In this document: piece after piece, positions 18,011 through 27,951 of the stretch
Layout: each line of letters opens with the position of its first letter
How positions within the stretch are numbered: the stretch's first letter is position 1
From: Hyphomicrobium sp.
GTDB taxonomy: Bacteria > Pseudomonadota > Alphaproteobacteria > Rhizobiales > Hyphomicrobiaceae
NCBI GenBank assembly: GCA_002928735.1
Contig: PERL01000010.1
Location: forward strand, 1 to 64,000
DNA length: 64,000 nt
Direction: 5' to 3'
Notes under the pieces: generated by a model
Told to the model about the DNA's origin: nothing
What the model saw: only the letters and a program-made list of their open reading frames with translations
The model's database searches: none
Position numbers and translations under genes: made by a program

Positions 18011-19246
18011 ATGACCGCGCGCACCGCCAAACCGAAAGCCGTCGACTACGGCGCGGCTCTGCAACCCGGTGAACGCGCGCCGGGCCCCTATGCCGCCAGC
18101 GCCATCCCCTCGCGCGGACGCCGCTTTCCCGAGCCCGATTGCCCGACCCGCAGCCCATTCCAGCGCGACCGGGACCGCATCCTGCACGCCACCGCCTTCC
18201 GCCGCCTGACCCACAAAACGCAAGTCTTCCTCTACCACGAAGGCGACCACTACCGCACGCGCCTCACCCACAGCCTCGAGGTCGCCCAAATCGCCCGCAC
18301 CATCGCCCGCCAACTCCGCCTCGACGAAGACCTCGCCGAAGCCCTCGCCTTGGCCCACGACCTCGGCCACCCGCCCTTTGGCCACGCCGGCGAACGCGCG
18401 CTCGATGCCGAGATGGCGGCCCACGGCGGCTTCGATCACAATGCTCAAAGCCTGCGCGTCGTTATGGCGCTCGAACGCAAGTATCGCCGCTTCGACGGCC
18501 TGAACCTTACCTGGGAAACGCTGGAAGGCTTAGCCAAGCACAACGGCCCCCTCACAAATGCCAAAGGGGCTGCTGTCCGCAAGGTCACGCAGCCGCTCGA
18601 AAGCTGGAACTCTCTCGAACCGGACCAATGGGCCAGCGCCGAAGCCCAGGTCGCAGCGCTGTCCGACGATATCGCCTACTTGACCCACGACGTGGACGAC
18701 GGCCTGCGCGCCGGCCTCCTCTCTCTCGCCAGCCTCACGGACGTGGCCTTCGTCGGGCCGTTCGCCGCCGCCGTGATCGCCGAAGGGGAGGGGAGCGAAA
18801 AGAGCCGCGACGTGTTCGAGGTCACCCGCCGCATGATCACCGCTCTCATCCGCGACGTGGTCCTCGAAAGCCGCGCGCAACTGGCTCTCCTCAAACCCAC
18901 CTCGCCCGATGACATCCGCTCCGCCGGCCGCGCCATGATCCGCTTTTCCGCCCCCATGTGGACGGACCTCACCGCGCTGCGCACCGTCCTCTTCGATCGC
19001 GTCTATCGCCACCCCCGCGTAACGCGCGTGATGACCGCCGCCGAAGGCATCGTCCGCGACCTCTTTACCGCTTACGCGGACCCAAACCACCGCACCGCGC
19101 TCCCCGAGGCCTGGCAGGAGATTAGCGAACGTTTGGCCCCCCGCCAGCGCGCGCGCCTCGCCGCCGATTACCTCGCCGGCCAGACCGACCGCTACGCCAT
19201 CGCCGAACACCGCCGTCTGTTTGCCGAAACCCCGGAATTGCGATAG
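18011..19246 (+). CDS. dgt: Deoxyguanosinetriphosphate triphosphohydrolase-like protein
   Basis: A HD-domain dNTPase of 411 aa that removes triphosphate from dNTPs. The metal-binding histidines and HD pair are in RLTHSLEVAQIAR and ALAHDLGHPPFGHAGE. The N-terminal stretch RSPFQRDRDRILHATAFRRLTHKTQV is characteristic of the dGTPase type 2 family. ATG 18011 is the only sensible start. The gene is divergent from erpA and followed by argS across a repeat-filled gap. Confidence 0.93.
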   Translation: MTARTAKPKAVDYGAALQPGERAPGPYAASAIPSRGRRFPEPDCPTRSPFQRDRDRILHATAFRRLTHKTQVFLYHEGDHYRTRLTHSLEVAQIARTIARQLRLDEDLAEALALAHDLGHPPFGHAGERALDAEMAAHGGFDHNAQSLRVVMALERKYRRFDGLNLTWETLEGLAKHNGPLTNAKGAAVRKVTQPLESWNSLEPDQWASAEAQVAALSDDIAYLTHDVDDGLRAGLLSLASLTDVAFVGPFAAAVIAEGEGSEKSRDVFEVTRRMITALIRDVVLESRAQLALLKPTSPDDIRSAGRAMIRFSAPMWTDLTALRTVLFDRVYRHPRVTRVMTAAEGIVRDLFTAYADPNHRTALPEAWQEISERLAPRQRARLAADYLAGQTDRYAIAEHRRLFAETPELR

Positions 19247-19261
19247 AGCGCGCAAGTCTTC

Positions 19262-19420
19262 ATCCCCTCTCCCCGTCTTTAGCGGGGAGAGCCCCATCGG
19301 CCCGCCGAATGTGGGCCAAATGAATGGTTAGGGTGAGAGGCAGCCCCTTGTTAAGAGCGAGCGGCTGCCCCTCACCCCGACCCTCTCCCCATTGCGAAGT
19401 GCCATGGGGAGAGGGGGAAC
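19262..19420. repeat. Composite REP-like element of three hairpins
   Basis: Three adjacent inverted repeats fill the dgt-argS gap. The first is CTCTCCCCG/CGGGGAGAG (19267-19275, 19283-19291). The second is a 14-base arm pair with one mismatch (19332-19345, 19363-19376), enclosing GGTGAGAGG and CCCCTCACC. The third is a perfect 12-base pair, CCCTCTCCCCAT/ATGGGGAGAGGG (19381-19392, 19404-19415). None has a T-run. The CCCTCTCCC core also occurs at 8629-8654, so the element is dispersed. Confidence 0.7.
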
Positions 19421-19439
19421 TCACCAAGGACCACGCGCA

Positions 19440-21251
19440 ATGAACGTCTTCACCCACGTCGAAGCCAAGATCGCGGCCGCGCTCGCCGACCTCAAAGTCG
19501 AGGGCGTGCTCCCGCGCGACGTGGCCCTGCCGCACATCGAAGTCGAAACCCCGCGCGACACGACGCACGGCGACTTCGCCTCCAACGTCGCCATGGCGCT
19601 GGCCAAGCCCGCCGGCCTCAAACCGCGCGACATCGCCGAGGCCTTGAAAGCCAAACTCGAAAGCGATCCCGAACTCGCCGCCGTGTCGGTCGCCGGCCCG
19701 GGCTTCCTCAACCTCACCGTGACGCCGGCGTTCTGGCAGCGCCTGATAACATCCATAGTCGTCGACAGCGAAACCTACGGCCGTGGCGCCAAAAAGCCCG
19801 ATGGCGTCAACGTCGAATACGTCTCCGCCAATCCCACCGGCCCCATGCACGTCGGCCATTGCCGCGGCGCGGTCTTCGGCGACGCGCTGGCCAATCTGCT
19901 TGCTTTCTCCGGTTACGATGTCACGCGCGAGTACTACATCAACGACGCCGGCGGTCAGGTCGATGTGCTCGCCCGTTCCGCCCACCTGCGCTATCGCGAA
20001 GCGCTGGGCGAGACGATCGGCGACATCCCTGAAGGCCTCTACCCCGGCGACTACCTGAAGCCCGTCGGCGATGTGCTCGCCAAGAAGTACGGCGATAAAT
20101 TCGTCGGCAAACCCGAGGCCGAATGGCTGGCGCTCTTCCGCGAAGAGGCGATCGCCGCCATGCTCGTGATGATCAAGGACGACCTCGCCGCCTTGAACAT
20201 CCGCCACGATGTGTTCGTCTCCGAAGCCTCGCTGTCACGCGGCGGCGTCGATCAGGTCAAAGCAGCCATCGAAGCTTTGCGCAAGAAGGGCCTGATCTAC
20301 GAAGGCCGCCTCGCCAAACCGCTCGGCCACGACGACGAAGAATGGGAAGACCGGGAGCAAACGCTCTTCAAGTCGACCGAATTCGGCGACGACATGGACC
20401 GCGCCCTGCAGAAGTCCGACGGCACCTATACCTACTTCGCTGGCGACATCGCCTATCACTACGACAAGCTGACCCGCGGCTTTCCTCATCTCATCAACGT
20501 CTTCGGCGCCGATCACATCGGCTACATCCCGCGCATGCTGGCCGCCATCGCAGCCCTTGCCGGCGGCACGCTCGAACGCGACCAGAAGGGCAAGCTGAAA
20601 TCCTGGCGCACACGCGGCGGCACCACCGATCTCGAAATCAAGGTCGTACAACTCGTCAAGCTGTTCAAAGGCGGCGAGCCGTTCAAGATGTCCAAGCGCG
20701 CCGGCACATTCGTCACGCTGCGTGATGTCGTCGATGAAGTCGGCCGCGATCCGGTTCGCTTCATGATGCTCTATCGCAAGGAACTCGAACCGCTCGACTT
20801 CGATTTTGCAAAGGTCACGGAACAGTCGAAAGACAATCCCGTCTTTTACGTGCAGTACGCCCACGCGCGCGCATCGAGCGTCTTCCGCAACGTTGCTGAG
20901 CAAATGCCGTCACTCGACATCTCGAAGGCGGCGCTGGCCAAAGCGGACTTGTCGCAGCTGACCGATTCGGCCGAGTTCGATCTGGTCCGCAAACTGGCCC
21001 ACTACCCCCGTCTCATCGCGACCTCGGCCGAGGCTCGTGAGCCCCATCGGCTGGCCTTCTATCTCTATGATCTGGCTTCCGCTTTTCATGGTTTATGGAC
21101 GCGCGGCAATGATTTGCCACATTTGCGCTTTATCCAGGCTCAAGATGGGGGCTTAACGCTGGCGCGCTGTGCGCTCGTTGATGCGACGCGCGCGGTGATA
21201 TCCTCAGGTCTTGGAGTTCTCGGGGTCGAGGCCCCGGTCTCCATGCGCTAG
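19440..21251 (+). CDS. argS: Arginyl-tRNA synthetase
   Basis: A class I synthetase charging tRNA-Arg, 603 aa. The N-terminal Add1 domain leads to the HIGH motif [15 protein letters not shown] (near residue 130) and the KMSK-type loop [13 protein letters not shown]. The DALR anticodon-binding domain ends in [20 protein letters not shown] 19440 was chosen for the family N-terminus [11 protein letters not shown]; an in-frame ATG at 19392 would lie inside the repeat hairpin. Confidence 0.97.
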   Translation: MNVFTHVEAKIAAALADLKVEGVLPRDVALPHIEVETPRDTTHGDFASNVAMALAKPAGLKPRDIAEALKAKLESDPELAAVSVAGPGFLNLTVTPAFWQRLITSIVVDSETYGRGAKKPDGVNVEYVSANPTGPMHVGHCRGAVFGDALANLLAFSGYDVTREYYINDAGGQVDVLARSAHLRYREALGETIGDIPEGLYPGDYLKPVGDVLAKKYGDKFVGKPEAEWLALFREEAIAAMLVMIKDDLAALNIRHDVFVSEASLSRGGVDQVKAAIEALRKKGLIYEGRLAKPLGHDDEEWEDREQTLFKSTEFGDDMDRALQKSDGTYTYFAGDIAYHYDKLTRGFPHLINVFGADHIGYIPRMLAAIAALAGGTLERDQKGKLKSWRTRGGTTDLEIKVVQLVKLFKGGEPFKMSKRAGTFVTLRDVVDEVGRDPVRFMMLYRKELEPLDFDFAKVTEQSKDNPVFYVQYAHARASSVFRNVAEQMPSLDISKAALAKADLSQLTDSAEFDLVRKLAHYPRLIATSAEAREPHRLAFYLYDLASAFHGLWTRGNDLPHLRFIQAQDGGLTLARCALVDATRAVISSGLGVLGVEAPVSMR

Positions 21252-21347
21252 ATTTGGCCATAACGCCGATTCGAGCGGGGTCACGAAACTCCAGGCCATC
21301 CCTCGAGGCCAGCGAGACGGACCCGCGAACTGAAGGAATGATCGTAG

Positions 21348-23054
21348 ATGTCCCGCTCCGACAGTCGACAGGCGCCACCGGGCGGATACCGGCCCCAGGC
21401 AGCCCCGCCTCAAAACCAGAGCGCTCACATCCAGGGCGAATACGACTTGGCCGGTTGGACGCAAGGCCTGGGCGGCGCGCCGCTGCCTAACCCGAAACCG
21501 CCACAAGCCGCCGCCCCGCAGGGCTATCCGCCTCAACCCAGCTATGGATCGCAGCCCGCCGCCCCTCAGGGCTATGGCTATGGTCAGTCCGAAGCAGCCA
21601 ATTACTGGGGTACGGACCAGCAGACCCCACCCGCCCCGCAATTCGATCCCTATACGCCGCCGACGACCCCGTCGCGCCGTCCGGCCCAGCCCGTTACACA
21701 GCCCGCCGCACCCTATGCGCAGCAGCAAGCCCCCGCAGGCTATGGCAACGGCTACGCCCAGCCTGACCCCGCATTGCGCGGCGCTCAATACGATCAATGG
21801 GCTGCATCGCCCGCCCCCGCCGCCGATCCGCGCGGCTATGACCTTGCGAGCTACATGCCGCCCCAGGGCCGCGCGCAGCCCCCGCAGCAGGACTATGGCC
21901 ATCTCACCGCCGATCTCGCCACCCACGCGCCCACCCATCCGCAAGGCGGATATGCCGATTGGGGACACCAGACCGCCGGCTATCAGCAGGCGCCGCAGGG
22001 CTATGCTGCACAGCCGGGCTACGACGCCGGTGGATATGCCCAGCCGGGCTACGATCAGCAGGGCTACGCCGATCCCAACGCGGCTCAGCAGGGCTACGAA
22101 GACGACGGCTACGACTATGAAGAGCCCCCGCGCGGCCGCAAATGGATCAAAGTCGCTGGCGCACTCGTCGGCGCGATCGTCCTCGGCGGCGGTCTGACCT
22201 TCGCTTATCAAAATCTTCTCGGTGAAAGCGGCAGTGGCCCGACACCCGTCGTCAAGAGCGCCGAAGGCCCGTCCAAGACCAAGCCGTCCGAACCCGGCGG
22301 CAAGCAGTTCGCCAACACCGACAGCAAATTGCTCGGCCGTCTCGGCGATGGCGGCTCCAGCAGCGAGCCCGATGCCGGTGGTGCGCGTAAAGTTCAAACG
22401 CTTGTCGTCGGCCGCGATGGCGCGATCCAGGCTCCGGCCGCTGCTCCGCCTGAACCGGTCACCGTTCCCGGCGTCTCCGTTCCCGTTCCCGGTATGACGT
22501 TGATCGACGTGCCGGCGCCGGGTGCTCCAGCGGCGCCTGCCGCTCAGAAGCCGCAACCCATCGTCGTGCAGCCGCCCGCCGAACCGGTGCAAACGGCTGC
22601 GACCGAGCCGCGCCAAGCTCCGGTGCAGCCCAAGGCGATCAATAAGCCCATCGAGGAAACGGCCGCCACGCCGCCGCCGCCGCCGCCGGTCGCCGAAAAG
22701 CCCAAGCCCGCACCCAAACCTGTGGCCAAGGTCGCAGCTCTTCCCACTGATGCCGCGCCCGCCGCCGCACCCGTCTCCAAACCGTCAGGTCTCGGGTATG
22801 TCGCTGTGCTCGCCTCCGTGCCCGCATCAGGCACGAGCCGCATCACAGCGCTCCAGCAGTACGCCGATCTCCAGCAGCGCTACGCCGGTATTCTGCAGAA
22901 TAAGACGCCTGACGTCACCGAAGCCAACCTCGGCGAAAAGGGCCGCTATCACCGTCTCGTCGTGGGCCCGCCCGGCTCGAAAGATGGCGCTAACTCGGTC
23001 TGCTCGCAGTTGAAAACCGCCGGTTATGCCAGCTGCTGGGTCATGGCCTACTGA
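21348..23054 (+). CDS. SPOR-domain membrane protein with low-complexity N-terminus
   Basis: A 568-aa bitopic protein. The first 260 residues form a Pro/Gln/Tyr/Gly-rich disordered cytoplasmic region with many PQGY and QPGY repeats. One membrane helix follows (KVAGALVGAIVLGGGLTFAY, about residues 266-285). A Pro/Ala-rich periplasmic linker leads to a C-terminal SPOR domain (LGYVAVLASVPASGTS to the end), which binds denuded glycan strands at the division septum. Placement between argS and nagZ is conserved in the order. A division-site role is likely; the PQGY region is unusually long and prion-like in composition. Confidence 0.85.
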   Translation: MSRSDSRQAPPGGYRPQAAPPQNQSAHIQGEYDLAGWTQGLGGAPLPNPKPPQAAAPQGYPPQPSYGSQPAAPQGYGYGQSEAANYWGTDQQTPPAPQFDPYTPPTTPSRRPAQPVTQPAAPYAQQQAPAGYGNGYAQPDPALRGAQYDQWAASPAPAADPRGYDLASYMPPQGRAQPPQQDYGHLTADLATHAPTHPQGGYADWGHQTAGYQQAPQGYAAQPGYDAGGYAQPGYDQQGYADPNAAQQGYEDDGYDYEEPPRGRKWIKVAGALVGAIVLGGGLTFAYQNLLGESGSGPTPVVKSAEGPSKTKPSEPGGKQFANTDSKLLGRLGDGGSSSEPDAGGARKVQTLVVGRDGAIQAPAAAPPEPVTVPGVSVPVPGMTLIDVPAPGAPAAPAAQKPQPIVVQPPAEPVQTAATEPRQAPVQPKAINKPIEETAATPPPPPPVAEKPKPAPKPVAKVAALPTDAAPAAAPVSKPSGLGYVAVLASVPASGTSRITALQQYADLQQRYAGILQNKTPDVTEANLGEKGRYHRLVVGPPGSKDGANSVCSQLKTAGYASCWVMAY

Positions 23055-23074
23055 GCAAGCTCGAACACGTCTCG

Positions 23075-23109
23075 AAAGGCCGCGGCGCATGTCCCGCGGC
23101 CTTTTGTTT
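23075..23109 (+). terminator. Rho-independent terminator after the SPOR gene
   Basis: An 11-base perfect stem, AAAGGCCGCGG/CCGCGGCCTTT (23075-23085 and 23094-23104), with an 8-base loop, followed by TTGTTT. It lies 20 bases after the SPOR gene stop and just ahead of nagZ. Confidence 0.8.
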
Positions 23110-23140
23110 ATGAAGCGCGACCGGAAAAGCGAGCGAACCG

Positions 23141-24178
23141 TTGCAACGCCGAGCCCTCATAACCGGCCTTGAAGGCCTCAGCCTGACGGACGCGGAAAAG
23201 CGCTTCCTCGCCGAAACGCGCCCGCTCGGCATCATTCTGTTCGCGCGCAATTGCGAGACCCACGACCAGATCCGCCGCCTCGTCGCTGATGCGCTTTCCG
23301 CCATCGGCTCTAACGAAACACTTGTCCTCATCGACCAGGAAGGCGGTCGCGTGCAGCGCTTGCGTCCGCCGCTCGGCCGCGCGCTTCCCCCCGCTGCCGC
23401 GTACGCCGCCCGCTATGAAGCTGGCGACTGCGATGGCGCGTGCGCCGCCGCCGAAGCAGCCGCCCGCCTCGTCGCCCGCGACCTGCGCGATCTCGGCATC
23501 AACACGAATTGCACGCCCGTCCTTGATCTCCCCGTTGCCGGCGCCCACGCCATCATCGGCGACCGTGCTTTCGGCACCTCAGTCGAACAGGTCGTCCACC
23601 TCGGACGCGCGGTGGCGGCCGGCTTCATGTCCGGCGCAGTGCTCCCCGTCATCAAACACATCCCCGGCCACGGCCGCGCCACCAAGGACAGCCACCTCGA
23701 CCTCCCCGTCGTCGACACCCCGCGCGCCGAACTCTCCCGCACCGACTTCGCCCCCTTCAAGGCGCTCGCCGACATCCCCGCCGCCATGAGCGCCCACGTC
23801 GTCTTTACCGCTGTCGATCCGGATGCCCCCGCCAGCACGTCCGCCAAGGTCACCGCCGAAGTCATCCGCGGCGAAATCGGCTTCGACGGCCTTCTGATGA
23901 GTGACGACCTCGGCATGCACGCCCTCAAAGGCACCATGCGCGAGCGCGCCGAAGCCGTCATCCAGGCGGGCTCCGATGTCGCCTTGCATTGCTCAGGCAT
24001 CCTGACCGAGATGGAAGAAGCCGCCGGCGGCGTCCCCGATCTATCCGCAGACGCCCTGCGCCGGGCCCAATCCGCCCTCGCAGTGCTGAAAAACCACGAA
24101 GAATTCGATGTCGCGGCCGCTGAACACCACTTGGCCGAGGTGTTGACCAGCCACACCCGCCGCTCTGAATCAGTATAG
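23141..24178 (+). CDS. nagZ: Beta-N-acetylhexosaminidase (NagZ)
   Basis: A glycoside hydrolase family 3 enzyme of peptidoglycan recycling, cleaving GlcNAc from anhydro-muropeptides in the cytoplasm; 345 aa. Motifs include VLIDQEGGRVQRLR, the substrate and acid/base segment KHIPGHGRATKDSHLDLP, and the nucleophile Asp in LLMSDDLGM. The start appears to be TTG 23141, since the nearby ATG at 23110 is in another frame. The strong terminator upstream implies its own promoter or read-through. Confidence 0.93.
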   Translation: MQRRALITGLEGLSLTDAEKRFLAETRPLGIILFARNCETHDQIRRLVADALSAIGSNETLVLIDQEGGRVQRLRPPLGRALPPAAAYAARYEAGDCDGACAAAEAAARLVARDLRDLGINTNCTPVLDLPVAGAHAIIGDRAFGTSVEQVVHLGRAVAAGFMSGAVLPVIKHIPGHGRATKDSHLDLPVVDTPRAELSRTDFAPFKALADIPAAMSAHVVFTAVDPDAPASTSAKVTAEVIRGEIGFDGLLMSDDLGMHALKGTMRERAEAVIQAGSDVALHCSGILTEMEEAAGGVPDLSADALRRAQSALAVLKNHEEFDVAAAEHHLAEVLTSHTRRSESV

Positions 24179-24224
24179 GCTCCAGCGAGCTACGGCGTTT
24201 CCGCCGGCCAGAAGAAGGATCCCG

Positions 24225-25070
24225 ATGGGCGACGAGCCGGAACAGACAGCGCGCGAAACAACCGCTTGGGAACTCCCCGACGCGGAAAACGCGCCGTCGG
24301 CCGCCGAAGCCTTCATCGTCGATGTCGAAGGCTTCGAAGGCCCGCTTGATCTTCTTCTTGCACTCGCCCGCACGCAAAAGGTCGACCTCGCCCACGTCTC
24401 GATCCTTGCCCTCGTTGAGCAGTACCTGACCTTCATCAACGAAGCGCAGCGCCTCAAACTCGAAATCGCCGGCGACTATCTCGTCATGGCCGCGTGGCTC
24501 GCCTTCCTCAAATCGCGCCTCCTGCTGCCGAAGGAAAAAACCGAAGACGGCCAGGAAACTGCCGAAGAGATGGCCCAGAAGCTGTCTTTCCGGTTGGCCC
24601 GCCTCGAAGCCATGCGCAACGCCATGGCGCAATTAATGACCCGCAAGCGTCTCGGTCGCGATGTCTTCCCGCGCGGCATGCCCGAAGGCGTCAAGACCGT
24701 CCGCGACACCGAGTGGACCGCGCAGATCTACGATCTCTTGAAAGCCTACGCCGATCAGCGCCGCCGCACCGTCAAAGTCTCCCACGTCGTGAAAGCGCGC
24801 AAAGTCTGGTCGATCAAGGATGCCCGCTCGCGGCTGGAAAAACTCGTCGGGCAGACAACGGGCCTATGGACGCAGCTCGATCTCTTTATGCATCACTACC
24901 TCCCCGAAACCGCGCCGGCCGAAGAGCAGAAAACCGTCGTCGCCAGTTCGTTCGGCGCGACGCTTGAAATGGCGCGCGAAGGCTATGTCGAATTGCAGCA
25001 GGAAGCGCCCTTCGCGCCCCTCTACGTGCGCAAGCGCGAAGATGGCGCCTCGTGGCAGCGGATCGGCTGA
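24225..25070 (+). CDS. scpA: Segregation and condensation protein A
   Basis: The kleisin subunit of the SMC-ScpAB condensin, 281 aa, which bridges SMC heads and helps chromosome segregation. The N-terminal signature EGFEGPLDLLLALARTQKVDL and the helix GDYLVMAAWLAFLKSRLLLP are diagnostic. It lies 46 bases after nagZ and 22 before scpB, as part of a nagZ-scpA-scpB run. Confidence 0.95.
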   Translation: MGDEPEQTARETTAWELPDAENAPSAAEAFIVDVEGFEGPLDLLLALARTQKVDLAHVSILALVEQYLTFINEAQRLKLEIAGDYLVMAAWLAFLKSRLLLPKEKTEDGQETAEEMAQKLSFRLARLEAMRNAMAQLMTRKRLGRDVFPRGMPEGVKTVRDTEWTAQIYDLLKAYADQRRRTVKVSHVVKARKVWSIKDARSRLEKLVGQTTGLWTQLDLFMHHYLPETAPAEEQKTVVASSFGATLEMAREGYVELQQEAPFAPLYVRKREDGASWQRIG

Positions 25071-25092
25071 GGGTGCGAGCGTTGATTGACCG

Positions 25093-25989
25093 ATGAAGGA
25101 CGGGAAGAAAAAAATGACACCGCCCCGGCTGAAACTCGTCTCCAGCAATGAGGATGTCGAGCGCATCGACGACCTCGATGATCCGCTCGCCGCCGAAGCC
25201 CGCGAACTCGCCGCCGCCCTGGGCGACGTGCAACTCGGCATCGGCCCCGCCCCCGACTTCGGCGAAGGCGACATGCGCCTTCAGATGGAAAACGTTCGCA
25301 TCGTCGAAGCGCTGCTCTTCGCCGCCTCCGAACCTCTCGACGAGGCGACGCTCGCCGAAAGCCTGCCCAAGGGCACGAACGTGGCAGCCGTCCTCTCTGA
25401 ACTCAAAGAGCAATATTCCGGCCGCGGCGTCCATCTGGTCAAAGCCGCCGGCAAATGGGCCTTCCGCACCGCCGAAGACCTGTCCTGGCTCCTTGAAAAA
25501 CACGCCCACGAAGAGCGCCGCCTGTCCAAGGCCGCCCTCGAGACGCTCGCCATCATCGCCTACCACCAGCCCGTCACCCGCGCCGAGATCGAAGAAATCC
25601 GCGGCGTCTCCACCTCCGGCGGCACCCTCGATATCCTGCTCGAATCCGGCTGGGTCCGCCCCCGTGGCCGCCGCCGCGCGCCCGGCAAACCCATCACCTA
25701 CGGCACCACCGACGCCTTCCTCGCCCACTTCGGCCTCGACAACATCAAGGACCTTCCTGGCCTCGCCGATCTGAAGGCGCAAGGGCTCCTCGATTCTAAC
25801 CTTCCGCCCGGCTTTTCCGTCCCCAGCCCGACGGATGTCGCAGCCCTCATGCCCGACGAACTCCCCCTCGATTCCGCCGACGAGGACGAAGAGACCGTTC
25901 AGCCTGAACTGGAACTCGACTTGCCCGAAGAAGACGAGCCCGATAAGCCGGAGCCAGGCTCCCAGAACGGCACCCAAGAGGGCGCCTGA
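25093..25989 (+). CDS. scpB: Segregation and condensation protein B
   Basis: The winged-helix subunit of SMC-ScpAB, 298 aa. Diagnostic segments are VEALLFAASEPLDEATLAE, KAALETLAIIAYHQPVTRAEIEEIRGV and GKPITYGTTDAFLAHFGL. It is longer than usual through a 50-residue acidic tail rich in Asp/Glu/Pro. ATG 25093 was taken; ATG 25114 (MTPPRLKLV) is an equally possible start. Confidence 0.94.
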   Translation: MKDGKKKMTPPRLKLVSSNEDVERIDDLDDPLAAEARELAAALGDVQLGIGPAPDFGEGDMRLQMENVRIVEALLFAASEPLDEATLAESLPKGTNVAAVLSELKEQYSGRGVHLVKAAGKWAFRTAEDLSWLLEKHAHEERRLSKAALETLAIIAYHQPVTRAEIEEIRGVSTSGGTLDILLESGWVRPRGRRRAPGKPITYGTTDAFLAHFGLDNIKDLPGLADLKAQGLLDSNLPPGFSVPSPTDVAALMPDELPLDSADEDEETVQPELELDLPEEDEPDKPEPGSQNGTQEGA

Positions 25990-26021
25990 CACGGCCGGCG
26001 GACCAACACCAGGACCCCGCC

Positions 26022-27164
26022 TTGCGAAAGTCAAACAGTGTGACCGCGAGTTCCCACGGCATCGACAACCGGCCCCCGGCCCCAAACGGCACGCCCCGCC
26101 GCGCCGCCGCGACCTTTGCTGCCAGCCTCGCTTTTGAAAACGTCGGCCGCCGCTACGGCGACGCGCTCGCCCTCGACAACGTCTCTCTCACCATCGCCCC
26201 CGGCGAAGTCGTCTGCCTGCTCGGTCCCTCCGGCTGCGGCAAAACCACGTTGCTCCGCCTCGCCGCCGGCATCGAACGCCCATCGTCCGGCCGCGTCCTC
26301 ATCAACGAACAGGAAGTCGCCGGCCCATCGCGCTTCGTCCCGCCCGAACTCCGCAGCGTCGGCCTGATGTTTCAGGATTTCGCGCTCTTCCCGCACCTGA
26401 CGCTCCTGCAGAACGTCGCCTTCGGTCTAAAAGCTCTCCCGCGCAAAGACGCCGAACGCGAAGCCCGCGCCATGCTCACGCGCGTCCGTCTCGCGCACAT
26501 GTCGGACGCATATCCGCACACGCTGTCGGGAGGCCAACAGCAGCGCGTCGCGCTTGCCCGCGCGCTCGTTCCCCGTCCCGCCGTCGTTCTGATGGACGAG
26601 CCCTTCTCCGGCCTCGACGTTCAGTTGAGCGACAACATGCAGGAAGAGACGCTGGCCCTCCTGCGCGAGACCCGCGCCACCGCCGTCATCGTCACGCATC
26701 ATCCCGAAGAGGCCATGCGCTTGGCCGACCGCATCGCCGTCTTGCGCCGCGGCCGCATCATCCAAACGGGCACGGCTGAGGATCTCTACGATCACCCGTC
26801 TGAATTGTTCGTTGCCCGTCTCTTTTCCGAGATCAACGAAATCTCCTACCGCGCCAAGGGCGGCGCCATCGAAACCCCCCTCGGCCGCGTCCCCGCTCCC
26901 GGAATTGCGGAGGGGGAAATCGCCATCCTCGGCCTCCGCGAGCGCGGCATTCGTGTCCGCGAACCGGGCCAGGGCTTGCCGGGACGCATCCTGCACTCCA
27001 AGTTCCTAGGCGACATCGCACTCCTGGAAGTCGGAGTTCAGGGCTTTGATGCGCCGCTCCGCGTGCGGACGCATGAAGGCCGGGGCCGCCCAAAAGGCAG
27101 CGAAGTCGGCATCGAAGTCGACATGAGCCGGGCTTTGGTGTTTCCCCCAGCCTTCGAAGCCTAA
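26022..27164 (+). CDS. ABC transporter ATP-binding protein, FbpC/PotA-like, orphan
   Basis: An importer-type ABC ATPase of 380 aa. Walker A is GPSGCGKTT, the signature LSGGQQQRVALARAL, Walker B VVLMDEP, and the switch His lies in VIVTHH. A C-terminal TOBE-like regulatory domain follows (about residues 290-375). The type matches Fe3+, spermidine, sulfate or thiosulfate importers. No permease or binding protein is adjacent: it sits between scpB and tatA, where the family order normally has no ABC gene. The start is TTG 26022, or possibly GTG 26040. The substrate is unknown. Confidence 0.88.
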   Translation: MRKSNSVTASSHGIDNRPPAPNGTPRRAAATFAASLAFENVGRRYGDALALDNVSLTIAPGEVVCLLGPSGCGKTTLLRLAAGIERPSSGRVLINEQEVAGPSRFVPPELRSVGLMFQDFALFPHLTLLQNVAFGLKALPRKDAEREARAMLTRVRLAHMSDAYPHTLSGGQQQRVALARALVPRPAVVLMDEPFSGLDVQLSDNMQEETLALLRETRATAVIVTHHPEEAMRLADRIAVLRRGRIIQTGTAEDLYDHPSELFVARLFSEINEISYRAKGGAIETPLGRVPAPGIAEGEIAILGLRERGIRVREPGQGLPGRILHSKFLGDIALLEVGVQGFDAPLRVRTHEGRGRPKGSEVGIEVDMSRALVFPPAFEA

Positions 27165-27276
27165 GCAACCTTACCGCGATGTCAGCGGCCCGCGGCATTG
27201 CTCCCGCGTCGCCAGTTTGCGATAAGCTTTTAACATTGTGACTGCAGCACCGGTCACCAGAAGGATCACCGCAGCC

Positions 27277-27501
27277 ATGGGCCTCTCAACTACACATCTG
27301 CTGTTGCTTTTGCTCGTCGTCGTGCTGCTGTTCGGAAGCGGCAAGATTTCGACGCTGATGGGCGACGTGGCCAAGGGCATCAAGAGCTTCAAGAAGGGCA
27401 TGCAGGAAGACGATGCGCCCGGCACGCCTGAATCTCCGCGCTCGCTCGAACACGACGCCCGCACAGGCGAGCCTCGCCGCGACACGACGAAGAGCGGATG
27501 A
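27277..27501 (+). CDS. tatA: Sec-independent protein translocase TatA
   Basis: The pore-forming subunit of the twin-arginine translocase, 74 aa. It has one N-terminal membrane helix ([14 protein letters not shown]), the [12 protein letters not shown] hinge, an amphipathic helix and a polar tail. ATG 27277 was chosen over the in-frame GTG at 27238 because it gives the canonical short N-terminus MGLSTTH. It leads tatABC. Confidence 0.94.
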   Translation: MGLSTTHLLLLLLVVVLLFGSGKISTLMGDVAKGIKSFKKGMQEDDAPGTPESPRSLEHDARTGEPRRDTTKSG

Positions 27502-27542
27502 ACCGCTTGTGACGCGCATCAGCGCGCATCCGGACGGATGAT

Positions 27543-27947
27543 ATGTTCGAGATCAGCTGGAGCGAGCTTCTGATCCTCGCCGTGGTGGTCCTCATCTTCG
27601 TGGGCCCCAAGGATCTCCCCGTGTTCTTCAACACGCTGGGCAAGTACATGGGCGCGCTCCGCCGTCAGGCCAACGAGTTCAAGCGTCACTTCGACGACGC
27701 CATGCGCGAAGCCGAGATGGAAAATCTGCGCAAGGAACTGGACGGCATGCGCGAGGAATTCGCCAAGTCGACCTATGAGGCCGAGCGCGCAGTCGGCGAC
27801 ACGGTGAAATCTGCCGATGCCGCGGTGAAATCTGCGCAATCCGCAGCCGAAACACCGTCCCTCGCCGCGCCGCCCGCTAAACCTGAATTGCCATCGCCCG
27901 ATGCGGCAGCGGCCGAGCCGGCCGCCCTCCCGAAGCCGGGAGCCTGA
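27543..27947 (+). CDS. tatB: Sec-independent protein translocase TatB
   Basis: The TatB receptor subunit, 134 aa. The N-terminus MFEISWSELLILAVVVLIFVGP with the Glu in the helix is the family signature, followed by a long amphipathic helix and an Ala/Pro-rich tail. It binds twin-arginine signal peptides together with TatC. It is 41 bases after tatA and 4 before tatC. Confidence 0.95.
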   Translation: MFEISWSELLILAVVVLIFVGPKDLPVFFNTLGKYMGALRRQANEFKRHFDDAMREAEMENLRKELDGMREEFAKSTYEAERAVGDTVKSADAAVKSAQSAAETPSLAAPPAKPELPSPDAAAAEPAALPKPGA

Positions 27948-27951
27948 AGCC

